The translations under genes and the position numbers were made by a program. A stretch of DNA of 64,000 nt from CAYXAA01 sp964462985. Its GTDB lineage: Bacteria; Pseudomonadota; Alphaproteobacteria; Rhizobiales; Stappiaceae. Positions 35,501 to 42,826 of this stretch are shown in pieces (position 1 is the first letter of the stretch; every line of letters starts with the position of its first letter). The stretch lies in assembly GCA_964462985.1 (NCBI GenBank), contig CAYXAA010000004.1:62001-126000 (forward strand), given 5' to 3'. The notes under the pieces are model-generated. The model saw only the letters and a program-made list of their open reading frames with translations. It had not been told where the DNA came from and searched no databases.

Positions 35501-36035
35501 TCTCCTGGACGCCGGCCGGGTTGAGGACCGGGATCATGGCGTCGACGAAGGCGAATTCCGACTGATGCGCCGTGGTCGAACTTTCGCAGGTGTGATCGTC
35601 ACCCATGAGGGCCACGACGCCGCCGAGCCGGGACGTGCCGGCGAGATTGGCGTGACGCAGGGCATCGCCGGAACGGTCGACGCCCGGGCCCTTGCCGTAC
35701 CAGATGCCGAATACGCCGTCATAACGGCCCTCGCCTCGCATTTCGGCCTGCTGCGTGCCCCACAGCGCCGTTGCTGCAAGGTCCTCGTTGATTGCCGGAT
35801 GAAAGCGGATGTTCTCGGGTCCGAGCACGTTGGCGGCGCGCTGGAACTGCTGGTCGAGCGCGCCGACAGGTGAGCCACGGTAGCCAGTGACATAGCCTGC
35901 GGTGTTGTGCCCCGCGGAGCGATCCCGCGCCTTCTGCATCAGGGCGAGGCGAACCAGTGCCTGCGTACCGGAGACGAAGATGCGCTCCTTCGTCAGATCG
36001 TACTTATCGTCAAGCGTTACCGCATTGCGCGCCAT
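32574..36035 (-). CDS. Indolepyruvate:ferredoxin oxidoreductase, fused alpha-beta
   Basis: A 1153-residue single-chain enzyme of the IorA-IorB fusion type. It oxidatively decarboxylates aryl pyruvates (indolepyruvate, phenylpyruvate) or related 2-oxoacids to acyl-CoA and CO2 while reducing ferredoxin. The N-terminal pyrimidine-binding part contains GYRGSPVGALDQQF. The TPP site NLGDGTYNHSG is near residue 490-500. Two iron-sulfur clusters are suggested by CEGCGDCGVQSNC near 630 and CNKDFSCLKGFC near 660. The gamma-type domain begins at GVGGTGVVTIGAILG near 715. A basic run of arginines precedes the Fe-S segment. MARNAVTLDDKYDL is taken as the start. It could feed aryl-acetyl-CoA metabolism alongside the PaaK-like ligase nearby. 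Confidence 0.9.
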   Translation of the reverse strand: MARNAVTLDDKYDLTKERIFVSGTQALVRLALMQKARDRSAGHNTAGYVTGYRGSPVGALDQQFQRAANVLGPENIRFHPAINEDLAATALWGTQQAEMRGEGRYDGVFGIWYGKGPGVDRSGDALRHANLAGTSRLGGVVALMGDDHTCESSTTAHQSEFAFVDAMIPVLNPAGVQEILDFGLLAWAMSRFSGTWAGLKLVKDNVESTASIDGRLDRVPIVLPEYPFPPDGPNIRPNDHPLAQERRLHEVKLPAARAFLAANGIDRLVLRGGRHRRIGIVSSGKSYLDVLQALDALGIDETAAADLGLSLYKVGCPWPLSAQGILAFAEGLELMIVVEEKRGLIEPQVKEILYGRIEAPRVIGKTDERGATLFPAPGALDPNDIAIAIGERVLARTPRPDLSARVEELKALQRRLKAAGDVATRTPYFCAGCPHNSSTVIPEGSRAYAGIGCHYMVQWMDRGTEGYTQMGGEGANWIGEAPFSTRGHVFQNLGDGTYNHSGVMAIRAAKAAGVNITYKILYNDAVAMTGGQAHDGGLTVAEIARQVAAEGAARVAIVTDEPEKYPAATAWPAGATIDHRDDLIRVERELAAIPGLTVLIYDQTCAAEKRRRRKRGRFPDPDRRVVINELVCEGCGDCGVQSNCVAIQPVETEWGRKRQIDQSACNKDFSCLKGFCPSFVTVHGGTLKGRVGEPPAPPEITEPDLPALTAPYSVLITGVGGTGVVTIGAILGMAAHLEGLGCGMIDMAGLAQKGGAVTSHIKLAPRPEDISAIRVGAGAADLVLGCDIVVAGSAKVLAAMDRARTVAIVNSHETLPGDFARNPDYVLPGGRLRSAISAAVAKGGSRFIDATALATGLFGDAIAANMFMLGYAWQTGAIPLSHSAIEEAIRLNGVSVAMNLAAFGWGRVAAADPQAAESAAAGAEAAPAHRRRSETLEEIVDRRADFLTAYQDAAYAQRYRDRVDAMRARERLSGASGETVTEAVARQLFRLMAIKDEYEVARLYSDGTFTAQLEETFAGYDRIEFHLAPPLLSRPDPRTGRPRKRRFGPWVLPLFRLLARMRSLRGTIFDPFGRTEERRRERRLLADYEAIVDEIATTLSRDKQVEALALAAWPEKIRGFGPVKEKSVSEAEAVLPGLLDAYRAEAAVRTAAE

Positions 36036-36364
36036 AGAGGCCGCGTCCTCCCACACCCGTAGCTGTCGTCTGGGGCAAGGTGACGGTCCGACCGAACTTC
36101 GGTCAACGGTTTTCGACGCTGCGATGCACCAATCGCCCCCTCACCGGAAGCGAAACCGGCGACCGGGAGCCACAGCGGGGCGCCACTTCCGTAGCACCGG
36201 CCGAAACGGGCGGGAGCCACGCGCCGGGGTGCCATCCAGACGTTGAAACTATTGTTGGCGATGAAGACGCATGTCAGGCCGTTATTGGTAAGCACCGACA
36301 TGAAGGTGCGCTCTCAAACGCCCGAAGACCCGCAGTGACTGGTCTCCTATGTCCTTCACCGTCC
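36036..36364. other. Gap upstream of ferredoxin oxidoreductase
   Basis: The 329 bases between the oxidoreductase and TRAP binding protein genes, both leftward, contain no credible protein. This should hold the promoter of the oxidoreductase. I see no clear hexamers or repeats. Confidence 0.4.
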
Positions 36365-37459
36365 TCACAGATCGAGGACGCGGTTGCGAGCCTGGAGATA
36401 GGCCACGTCGGCGAAATTGAGCCAGTTGCCGACCGTGGCGCGGGCCTTGACGAAGCTTTCGTGGATGCGATTGGCGAGGTCATCGTGGGAGCGGATTTCC
36501 TCGAACACTTCCGCCGAGGCCTCACCGAATGCCTGGTAGACATCCTCATTGAAGGCCCTGAGTTCAACATCGTGCTCTTCGATCAGCCGACGCAGATAGG
36601 TTCCGTTGTTGGCGTTGAAGTCAGCCATCATGACGTCGTTCTCGGACGTGCACGCGTGCTCGATCAGCGCCTGATCAGTCTTTGACAGGCTCTCCCACCA
36701 GGACTTGTTGAAGCCCATGGCGAGCATCGAGCCCGGCTCGTGCATGCCCGGATAGTAGTAATATTTCGCCGCCTCGTAGAACTTCAGGAAGTAGTCGTTC
36801 CACGGGCCGACCCACTCCGTAGCGTCGATGGCGCCGGAAACCAGGTTCTCGTAGATCTGGCCGCCGGGCAGCGAGACCGGGGAAGCGCCGAGCTTGGCCA
36901 TAACGTCGCCGGCAAGGCCGGGGATGCGCATTTTCAGGCCCTTGAGGTCATCGGGACTCTCGATTTCCTTGTTGAACCAGCCGCCCATCTGCACACCGGT
37001 ATTGCCGCACATCAGCCCCTTGATGCCGAACTGGGCGCCGAGTTCGTCCCAAAGCTCCTGGCCACCCAGGAAACGGATCCATGCATTGATCTCGGCGACG
37101 GTCAGGCCGAAGGGCACGGCGCAGAAGTAGGGCCAGGCCGGATGATTTCCCTTCCAGTAATAGTTCGCGCCGTGATAGGCCTGAGCATTGCCGGAAGCGA
37201 CTTCGTCGAAGGCGTCGAAAGCGTCGACGCGCTCGCCGGCGGCGAAATATTGTGCGTTGATACGGCCCTCGGTCAGCAGGGTAATGCGCTCCGCAGTGCG
37301 CTGCGCGCCGGTGCCGAGGCCGGGAAGGTCGCGTGGCCAGGTGGACACGATCACCATCTCGATCCGGCTCTGGGCGATCGCCGGCGCTGCAAGCGTCGAG
37401 ACCGCGGCAGCCGAACCGGCGGCGACACTGGCATTCTTCAGGAATGAACGACGATCCAT
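36365..37459 (-). CDS. TRAP transporter substrate-binding protein (DctP family)
   Basis: A 364-residue periplasmic binding protein of the TRAP/DctP family. The N-terminus MDRRSFLKNASVAAG is a twin-arginine signal (RRSFLK), with cleavage after AIAQ near residue 30; this implies export in folded form. STWPRDLPGLGTGAQRTAERI and late GYNKSWW-like MGFNKSWWESLS are typical of the branch that binds 2-oxo acids and related compounds. The ggagaagg ribosome site is strong, and an upstream extension to 37582 is rejected. No DctQ or DctM membrane subunit is in the window on either side, so it is an orphan here. Next to a 2-oxoacid oxidoreductase, a keto acid ligand is plausible. Confidence 0.88.
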   Translation of the reverse strand: MDRRSFLKNASVAAGSAAAVSTLAAPAIAQSRIEMVIVSTWPRDLPGLGTGAQRTAERITLLTEGRINAQYFAAGERVDAFDAFDEVASGNAQAYHGANYYWKGNHPAWPYFCAVPFGLTVAEINAWIRFLGGQELWDELGAQFGIKGLMCGNTGVQMGGWFNKEIESPDDLKGLKMRIPGLAGDVMAKLGASPVSLPGGQIYENLVSGAIDATEWVGPWNDYFLKFYEAAKYYYYPGMHEPGSMLAMGFNKSWWESLSKTDQALIEHACTSENDVMMADFNANNGTYLRRLIEEHDVELRAFNEDVYQAFGEASAEVFEEIRSHDDLANRIHESFVKARATVGNWLNFADVAYLQARNRVLDL

Positions 37460-37678
37460 TATCCTTCTCCCACAACAATCACGCGAGTCCACGCCGAAGC
37501 GCTTGTCGGCGATGTTAGCGGGCCAACCTTTCGAAATGATGCCGCGCGTGCGATATAGGACGCATGTCATCGTCCCGCCCAAGACCGGCGACGCTACGCG
37601 GACAAAAAGTTAGGCCACTTTCTCGAGGGGTGGCCGCCTGTTCAACCGTCGACTGCATGGCTGCCCACGGACCATCCC

Positions 37679-38446
37679 ATGCCCAAGCCCCTTGTTCTCA
37701 TTAGCGCGGATACGAAACATCTCGACGGCTATGAATGGCACGCCGCCGTCTCGACCTATCTCCAGGCAGTCCTTGTCGGGTCGGACGCCGTGCCGCTGAT
37801 TCTGCCGGCCTTCGGCGCCGCCATCGACCTCGACGCCGTGCTTGAGCGCGTCGACGGCGTGCTGATGACGGGATCACGCTCCAACGTGCATCCGGCGCTC
37901 TACGGCGGCGAGGCGACGGAGGAGAACGGCCCCTACGATCCCAAGCGCGACGAGACCGCGCTCCCCCTGATCAAGCGTACGCTGGCGCGCGGACTGCCGC
38001 TGTTTGCCATCTGCCGCGGCCTGCAGGAGCTCAACGTCGCCCTTGGCGGCACGCTGCACACCGAGATCCAGGACATGGCTGGGCGACGCGATCACCGCGC
38101 GCCTGTGTCCGACGATCAGGACCGCCGGTTTGCCCTTGCCCACCATGTCGAAGTGGTGCCCGGCGGCAAGCTCGCTGAAATCCTCGGTGCGGCGCGCATC
38201 GAGGTCAACTCCCTGCACCGCCAAGCGATTGGGCGACTGGCGCCGGGGCTCACCGCCGAGGCTTACGCCGAGGACGGCACGATCGAGGCGGTGTCGATCG
38301 ATGGCGCGGCGAGCTTTGCCATCGGCACGCAGTGGCATCCGGAATACTGGGTCGGCTCGGATCCGGCCTCGAAACGGCTTTTTGCCGCCTTCGGCGAGGC
38401 CGTCCGGGCAAGGATGGCCGAGCGCCTGCCGCTCGCCGCAGAATAA
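37679..38446 (+). CDS. Gamma-glutamyl-GABA hydrolase-like (peptidase C26)
   Basis: A 255-residue class I glutamine amidotransferase-like hydrolase of the C26 family, to which PuuD belongs. The catalytic triad is intact: C112 in FAICRGLQELNV, H220 and E222 in GTQWHPEYW. VDGVLMTGSRSNVHPALYG is the oxyanion region. It lies 24 bases before the nitrile hydratase alpha gene in the same direction. That placement suggests either cleavage of gamma-glutamyl or amide compounds linked with nitrile use, or a chance neighbour. Family membership is clear; the substrate is not. Confidence 0.88.
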   Translation: MPKPLVLISADTKHLDGYEWHAAVSTYLQAVLVGSDAVPLILPAFGAAIDLDAVLERVDGVLMTGSRSNVHPALYGGEATEENGPYDPKRDETALPLIKRTLARGLPLFAICRGLQELNVALGGTLHTEIQDMAGRRDHRAPVSDDQDRRFALAHHVEVVPGGKLAEILGAARIEVNSLHRQAIGRLAPGLTAEAYAEDGTIEAVSIDGAASFAIGTQWHPEYWVGSDPASKRLFAAFGEAVRARMAERLPLAAE

Positions 38447-38470
38447 CTCTTTAAAGCCGCGGAGTTTCGC

Positions 38471-39109
38471 GTGTCGGAGCACGTCCCCCATCATCATCAC
38501 GATCACTCCGACCTCACCGAGACTGAGCTCAGGGTCCGGGCGCTCGAATCGGTGCTCGTCGAAAAGGGCTACGTCGATCCGGCCGCGCTCGACGTTCTGA
38601 TCGAGACCTACGAAACCAGGGTCGGGCCAAAAAATGGTGCACGGGTCGTCGCCCGAGCCTGGAGCGATCCGTCCTTCCGCAAGAAGCTGCTCGCCGACGC
38701 CACCGACGCAATCCATTCCATGGGCTACGTGGGGCGGCAGGGCGAACACATGGTGGCGGTCGAGAACACCCCGGCCCGGCACAACATGGTGGTGTGCACG
38801 CTGTGCTCCTGCTACCCGTGGCCGGTGCTCGGGCTGCCGCCGGTCTGGTACAAATCCGCGCCCTATCGCGCCAAGGCGGTGCGCGATCCGCGCGGCGTTC
38901 TGGTCGACTTCGGTGTAACGCTTCCTCCCGAAACGGAAATCCGGGTCTGGGATTCGACCGCCGAGATACGCTACCTCGTCATCCCGATGCGGCCGGCGGG
39001 CACAGAAGGCTGGAGCGAGGAAGAGCTCGCCCGGCTCGTCACCCGCGACAGTATGATCGGCACCGGTCTGGCGCTGTCGCCGGAGGCGGTGGCGAAGGAA
39101 AGGTCATGA
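38471..39109 (+). CDS. nthA: Nitrile hydratase alpha subunit, cobalt type
   Basis: A 212-residue alpha subunit of nitrile hydratase, which hydrates nitriles to amides in the cytosol. The metal-binding claw is C109-T110-L111-C112-S113-C114; threonine at the second position marks cobalt rather than iron enzymes. C112 and C114 would be oxidised to sulfinic and sulfenic acids. A histidine-rich N-terminus (HVPHHHHDHSD) is unusual and may help metal loading. The start is GTG, with ggag six bases upstream. Its stop overlaps the beta-subunit start. A nickel/cobalt transporter lies just downstream on the other strand. Confidence 0.95.
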   Translation: MSEHVPHHHHDHSDLTETELRVRALESVLVEKGYVDPAALDVLIETYETRVGPKNGARVVARAWSDPSFRKKLLADATDAIHSMGYVGRQGEHMVAVENTPARHNMVVCTLCSCYPWPVLGLPPVWYKSAPYRAKAVRDPRGVLVDFGVTLPPETEIRVWDSTAEIRYLVIPMRPAGTEGWSEEELARLVTRDSMIGTGLALSPEAVAKERS

Positions 39110-39765
39110 ACGGCGGCCAGGATCTGGGCGGCATGATGGGCTTCGGCCCGGTGGTCCCGGAGCCGGACGAGCCGATCTTCCACGCCGCCTGGGAGCGGCG
39201 GGCTTTCGCGATCACCCTGGCGATGGGCGCCACCGGGGAATGGACCCTCGATATGGCGCGATCAGCACGGGAGAACCGTCCGGCGGGAGAGTACCTCGCC
39301 ATGAGCTACTATCAGATCTGGCTGGCGGGGTTGGAACAACTCCTTTCAGAACGGGGACTTGTCGGCGAGGACGAGATCCGGGCCGGCCGCAGCCTGAGGC
39401 AGTCCCGACCAGTCCGGCGGGTGCTAAGGGCCGGCGATGTGGCGGAGACCCTGGCCCGGGGCGGGCCAACAGAGCGGCTGGCAACGGCGGAACCGAACTT
39501 CCGGGTCGGTGACTGGGTGACGGCGCGGCTGATGCATCCGGAGGGACACACGAGGATACCGCGGTATGTGCGTGGCCGGCCGGGCGTGATCGAAGCTGTT
39601 CATGGCGTTCATGTCTTCGCCGATTCCAATGCGACCCCTGCTGGGGAGAGCCCGACGTTCCTCTATGGCGTCGCCTTCCGCGGACCGGATCTCTGGGGGC
39701 CCGACTGCGAGCCGTCGCTGACGGTGCGGGTCGACCTTTGGGAGCCGCATCTCGAACGGAGATAA
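39106..39765 (+). CDS. nthB: Nitrile hydratase beta subunit
   Basis: A 219-residue beta subunit. The N-terminus MNGGQDLGGMMGFGPVVPE with FHAAWERRAFAITLAM is the family hallmark. The C-terminal SH3-like barrel runs from about FRVGDWVTARLMHPEGHTR through RYVRGRPGVIEAVHGVHVF to VDLWEPHLE. It overlaps the alpha gene by 4 bases (ATGA), ensuring equal synthesis. The order alpha-beta-accessory is the arrangement found in many alphaproteobacteria. Together with NthA it forms the active heterodimer. Confidence 0.95.
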   Translation: MNGGQDLGGMMGFGPVVPEPDEPIFHAAWERRAFAITLAMGATGEWTLDMARSARENRPAGEYLAMSYYQIWLAGLEQLLSERGLVGEDEIRAGRSLRQSRPVRRVLRAGDVAETLARGGPTERLATAEPNFRVGDWVTARLMHPEGHTRIPRYVRGRPGVIEAVHGVHVFADSNATPAGESPTFLYGVAFRGPDLWGPDCEPSLTVRVDLWEPHLERR

Positions 39766-39772
39766 TCGAGCG

Positions 39773-40162
39773 ATGTCAAAATCTTCCGGCACCATCGACC
39801 TTGACACTCTCCCCGGGATTCCACGCGGTTCAGAGGGACCGGTTTTCGCGGAGCCATGGCAAGCAAGGGCATTTGCGATGGCGGTGAAGCTGCATGAATC
39901 CGGGCTGTTCAGCTGGAGCGAATGGGCGGCGGCGCTCGGCGCCGAGATCGCCAGGGCACAGGCGGACGGCGACCCGGACCTCGGCGCAACTTATTACCAT
40001 CATTGGCTTTCCGCGCTCGAGCGTCTTGTGGCGGAAAAGCGGGTAACCAGCGCGGAGAAGCTCGCCCGACGCCGCGACGCCTGGGCCCGTGCGGCTCACG
40101 CCACGCCACATGGCGAGCCGATCGAACTCGGCCGCGACGGGCTGCCGGTGGAGCCGGCGTGA
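39773..40162 (+). CDS. Nitrile hydratase accessory protein
   Basis: A 129-residue protein matching the nitrile hydratase accessory/activator family (P14K, NhlE type), which is needed for cobalt insertion and cysteine oxidation, possibly by subunit swapping with alpha. It shares the FAEPWQARAFAMAVKLHESGLFSWSEWAAAL block with the N-terminal part of beta subunits, of which it is an evolutionary relative. It begins seven bases after nthB and ends the rightward cassette. Confidence 0.92.
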   Translation: MSKSSGTIDLDTLPGIPRGSEGPVFAEPWQARAFAMAVKLHESGLFSWSEWAAALGAEIARAQADGDPDLGATYYHHWLSALERLVAEKRVTSAEKLARRRDAWARAAHATPHGEPIELGRDGLPVEPA

Positions 40163-40272
40163 CGCTAAACGGTAGCCCGATACCGCAAGCGCGGGTCCCT
40201 CTCATGTCCAATTGGTGCCTGCGGGTGTCCGGTATGAGTCCTGTCCGGGTCCCCCTGGTATCCCGCCAAACG

Positions 40273-41373
40273 TCAGCCGCCGAATCCGAGCGCGGCAACG
40301 AGCAGCGTCATCCCGAGCAGCAGCACCAGGATCGCCCCGCCCGCCTCGACCACCCGGTGCACGATGGCCGCCGACCCGCTGCCGGCAACTTTGAGCGCCG
40401 CCCCCTTGGCACCGACGGCAAGCGCCGCGAGGACTGAGACCGTAAGACCGGTGCCGAGGGCCATGGCAAAGGTTGCCATGACGCCGGCAAGCGCAAGGCT
40501 CTGCGCCAGCGCGAAGACCAGCACGATCAGCGCGCCGGTACAGGGGCGCAAACCGACGGCAAGCACGACCGACCAGGCCTTCCTCAGCGACAACGCACCG
40601 GACAACATCCCCGGGTCCGGTGCATGGACATGACCGCAGGATGGGCAGACCTCGCCAGTATCGTGGTGTTGGTGGTGCAAATGGTCGTGCTGGGCATCAT
40701 GGGTGTGACAAAGGTGGTGATCGTGATGATCATGCGCGGTGACGACGGCGGCGCCGAGGGAGCGCGGGCGGCGGCCTGCGATGACGGGGCGGAGAATTTT
40801 CGACCACACCAGCATCAGCCCGAGCGCCGTGACGGCGGCATAGGAGCCGATCTCGAACAGGCGGGTCGTTTCGGTGATGGCGACAGAGGTGAGATTGAGG
40901 ATCACCGCGGCGACGCCAACGAGGACGATCGCCGTCACCGCCTGGGCGAAGGCAGAGGCGAACGAAAGCGCGATGCCGCGCAGCAGGGTCTCGCGGTTGG
41001 CGAGCACCCAGGCCGAGATCACCGCCTTGCCATGGCCGGGGCCGGCGGCGTGGAACACGCCGTAGAGGAAGGAGAGGCCGGCGAGCCACCAGCCCGCGCT
41101 GCCGTCGGCCTTGAGGGCCTTCAGCGCCTCGGTCAGGGCCTGATAGAACGCCGACTGCTGGCGCGCCACCCAGCGGAAAACCCCGGCGAACGGGCCAGAT
41201 GGGGACGCGGCGGCTTCCGGCAGGCCGACGCCGAACGGCGAGGGCGCGGCCGATGCCCCGGTGACGGCCATCAGCAGCACGAAGCCGGCAGCAAGGGCAG
41301 CGGCCGCCATCACGGTGACGGCAAGCGCGGCCGGGCCCGGCCGGCGTCGGATGGGCCAGACGGTGCCGATCAT
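40273..41373 (-). CDS. Nickel/cobalt transporter, NicO (RcnA-like) family
   Basis: A 366-residue membrane protein of the NicO family. Segments include FLYGVFHAAGPGHGKAVISAWVL, the conserved HxxGPGHxK-type metal pathway, and a C-terminal half with GLRPCTGALIVLVFAL. Between the halves lies a histidine-rich cytosolic loop (HDHHDHHLCHTHDAQHDHLHH) followed by CPSCGH. Family members import or export Ni/Co. Facing a cobalt-type nitrile hydratase suggests cobalt supply; export like RcnA cannot be ruled out. The DUF1007 protein encoded upstream is its usual partner. Confidence 0.88.
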   Translation of the reverse strand: MIGTVWPIRRRPGPAALAVTVMAAAALAAGFVLLMAVTGASAAPSPFGVGLPEAAASPSGPFAGVFRWVARQQSAFYQALTEALKALKADGSAGWWLAGLSFLYGVFHAAGPGHGKAVISAWVLANRETLLRGIALSFASAFAQAVTAIVLVGVAAVILNLTSVAITETTRLFEIGSYAAVTALGLMLVWSKILRPVIAGRRPRSLGAAVVTAHDHHDHHLCHTHDAQHDHLHHQHHDTGEVCPSCGHVHAPDPGMLSGALSLRKAWSVVLAVGLRPCTGALIVLVFALAQSLALAGVMATFAMALGTGLTVSVLAALAVGAKGAALKVAGSGSAAIVHRVVEAGGAILVLLLGMTLLVAALGFGG

Positions 41374-41424
41374 GGGGCGATTGCTCCGCGAGGCGTCGTC
41401 AAGCTGGCCGCCGTCATCCGGCTC

Positions 41425-41520
41425 TTCGGGCCACGGTCTCCTGCGGAGGAAGAGCGCACTCCGCGGCGCGTCACACGCTGAAATCTCCTCCTTCCGGCGG
41501 GGAGCGGGCTGGGATAAGGG
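41425..41520. repeat. Dispersed intergenic repeat remnant
   Basis: Two GC-rich mini-palindromes (around 41434-41460 and 41486-41512) of the form catccggctcttcgggcca and ccttccggcggggagcgg resemble the short dispersed intergenic palindromes of rhizobial genomes. They lie in the 208-base gap between the transporter and DUF1007 genes. Recognition is by likeness only. Confidence 0.35.
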
Positions 41521-41581
41521 GGCAGCGCCGAAGCAATGTCATCGGTCGAGAAGGCCTTGGTTCGCCAACGCATCCTCGTCC

Positions 41582-42250
41582 TCACTTGCAGGAAATCGTC
41601 GCGGTGTTGGAAAGGTCTTCGGTGAAGGCCTGGAACTGCTGCGGCAGCTCGCGCTCGGTGGCCGGGACTTCGGCCAGCATCGCCGCGGTATCGGGATCGA
41701 GCTGCTTCGGCGGGGTGAAGGCGAGCGTGCAGGCCCCGGGCGCGTCGACCAGGACGAAGGGCTGGTCCCGGGTCATCTCGAAGGCGACGAAATATTCCGG
41801 GTCGTAGACGTCGAGCGTCACTTCCCCGGCGTCGGCGACGACGGGTTCCTTCAGCGGCAGGGTGAAGAACAGCGTCAGACGGCCGTCGTAGAAGTCGAGC
41901 CAGTATTCCTGCGGATCGGTGAAGGCGAAGCTGTCGCGGTCGCGGCCGAGGAAGGTGAAGTAGTCGTACTCCTTGAGCGACTCCACATTGATCCTGGCGA
42001 GCGGCTGCAGCTCCTCGCGCGACAGCGTGCCGTCGCCGTTCTCGTCGAGCCCCTGTACGGCGAAGGCGGTGAAGGCTTCGTCGAAGCGCCAGACCTGACG
42101 CACGGCGGCAATGCGTTGCGCGCCGTCGAACACCACCTCCGATCGCGCCTCAACAAAGACATGCGGATGCGCGGCGGCTGGCACGGCGGCAAGCACGGCC
42201 GCAAGAAAGGCACCGGCAAGGACGGTAGACTGTGGTCGACGACGGGGCAT
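41582..42250 (-). CDS. DUF1007 family protein with EF-hand
   Basis: A 222-residue exported protein of the DUF1007 family, the usual genetic partner of NicO-type Ni/Co transporters. A signal peptide (MPRRRPQSTVLAGAFLAAVL) ends in AAA before HPHVFVEARSEVVF, the typical mature start with a potential metal-binding HPH. A canonical EF-hand loop follows at residues 69-80 (DENGDGTLSREE). The start at 42250 gives a clean signal peptide; an alternative ATG at 42283 has a gagg motif. The protein may capture or chaperone metal at the membrane for the transporter. Confidence 0.85.
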   Translation of the reverse strand: MPRRRPQSTVLAGAFLAAVLAAVPAAAHPHVFVEARSEVVFDGAQRIAAVRQVWRFDEAFTAFAVQGLDENGDGTLSREELQPLARINVESLKEYDYFTFLGRDRDSFAFTDPQEYWLDFYDGRLTLFFTLPLKEPVVADAGEVTLDVYDPEYFVAFEMTRDQPFVLVDAPGACTLAFTPPKQLDPDTAAMLAEVPATERELPQQFQAFTEDLSNTATISCK

Positions 42251-42826
42251 GTCTTCTTTCGGCAGATCGGACAACGCTGTCATGGCGCCTCGGGTCTGGA
42301 TACTAGCAGATTCGGGGCGGGATGATGGCGGTGAGGGGAATTGGGGGCGGCCGATGCCGTGATGCGCTGTTGGAGAGGTCGGGGCATCGGAAGGGTGCAC
42401 CGTTCCCGCGCTACCCCTCGGCCGTCATCCCGGACCGTGTGCGTCGAAGGCGCATCACGAGATCCGGGATGACGGCTGAGTTTGTAGCGACGGCAGGAGG
42501 TCGGCACGGTCCCGCCCGTTTTCGTCGGCTTCTGCGTCGCCAAGGCGCGGGTGCCGGAGGCGTTACGGGCCGGGCGGCCGGCCTCGGCTTGGTCCTCGGC
42601 GGGCGCGGCACCGGCGTTTGAGCGCCAGCGGCCGTCTGGCGGCCCGTCACGCTCCCTCGGTGCACTAAGCCGACCTGCAGGATTTTTCTTCTTCTGAACG
42701 TGCCCGTTGCAGCATCAGATTGCTCAGAGGGGTGCCTCAGAGAACCGCGGCGCCTTGTCCGCGGACCGGTTCGCTCCTAAACCTTCGCACCAGCCATCGC
42801 CTCCCTCTTGAACAGGATTAGCCGTC
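42251..42826. other. Divergent region before amino acid transporter
   Basis: 576 bases separate the DUF1007 gene and the amino acid binding protein gene. No credible gene is present. The region contains the palindromic repeat at 42421-42476 and presumably both promoters. The other short frames here look like shadows. Confidence 0.5.
42421..42476. repeat. RPE-like palindromic repeat
   Basis: A 14-base perfect inverted repeat, gccgtcatcccgga at 42421-42434 and tccgggatgacggc at 42463-42476, with a 28-base interior that is itself partly complementary. GTCATCCCGGA...TCCGGGATGAC is the hallmark of a dispersed palindromic element found in many alphaproteobacterial intergenic regions. It may fold as cruciform or mRNA hairpin. 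Confidence 0.7.

Noticed and set aside
33600..35873. Rightward 757-residue frame over the indolepyruvate oxidoreductase
   Set aside because: Long only because the opposite strand codes for a long GC-rich protein; no domain recognised.
39106..40162. Accessory protein as a broken duplicate of the beta subunit
   Set aside because: Its N-terminal likeness to beta subunits is a known trait of the accessory family; length and position are normal.
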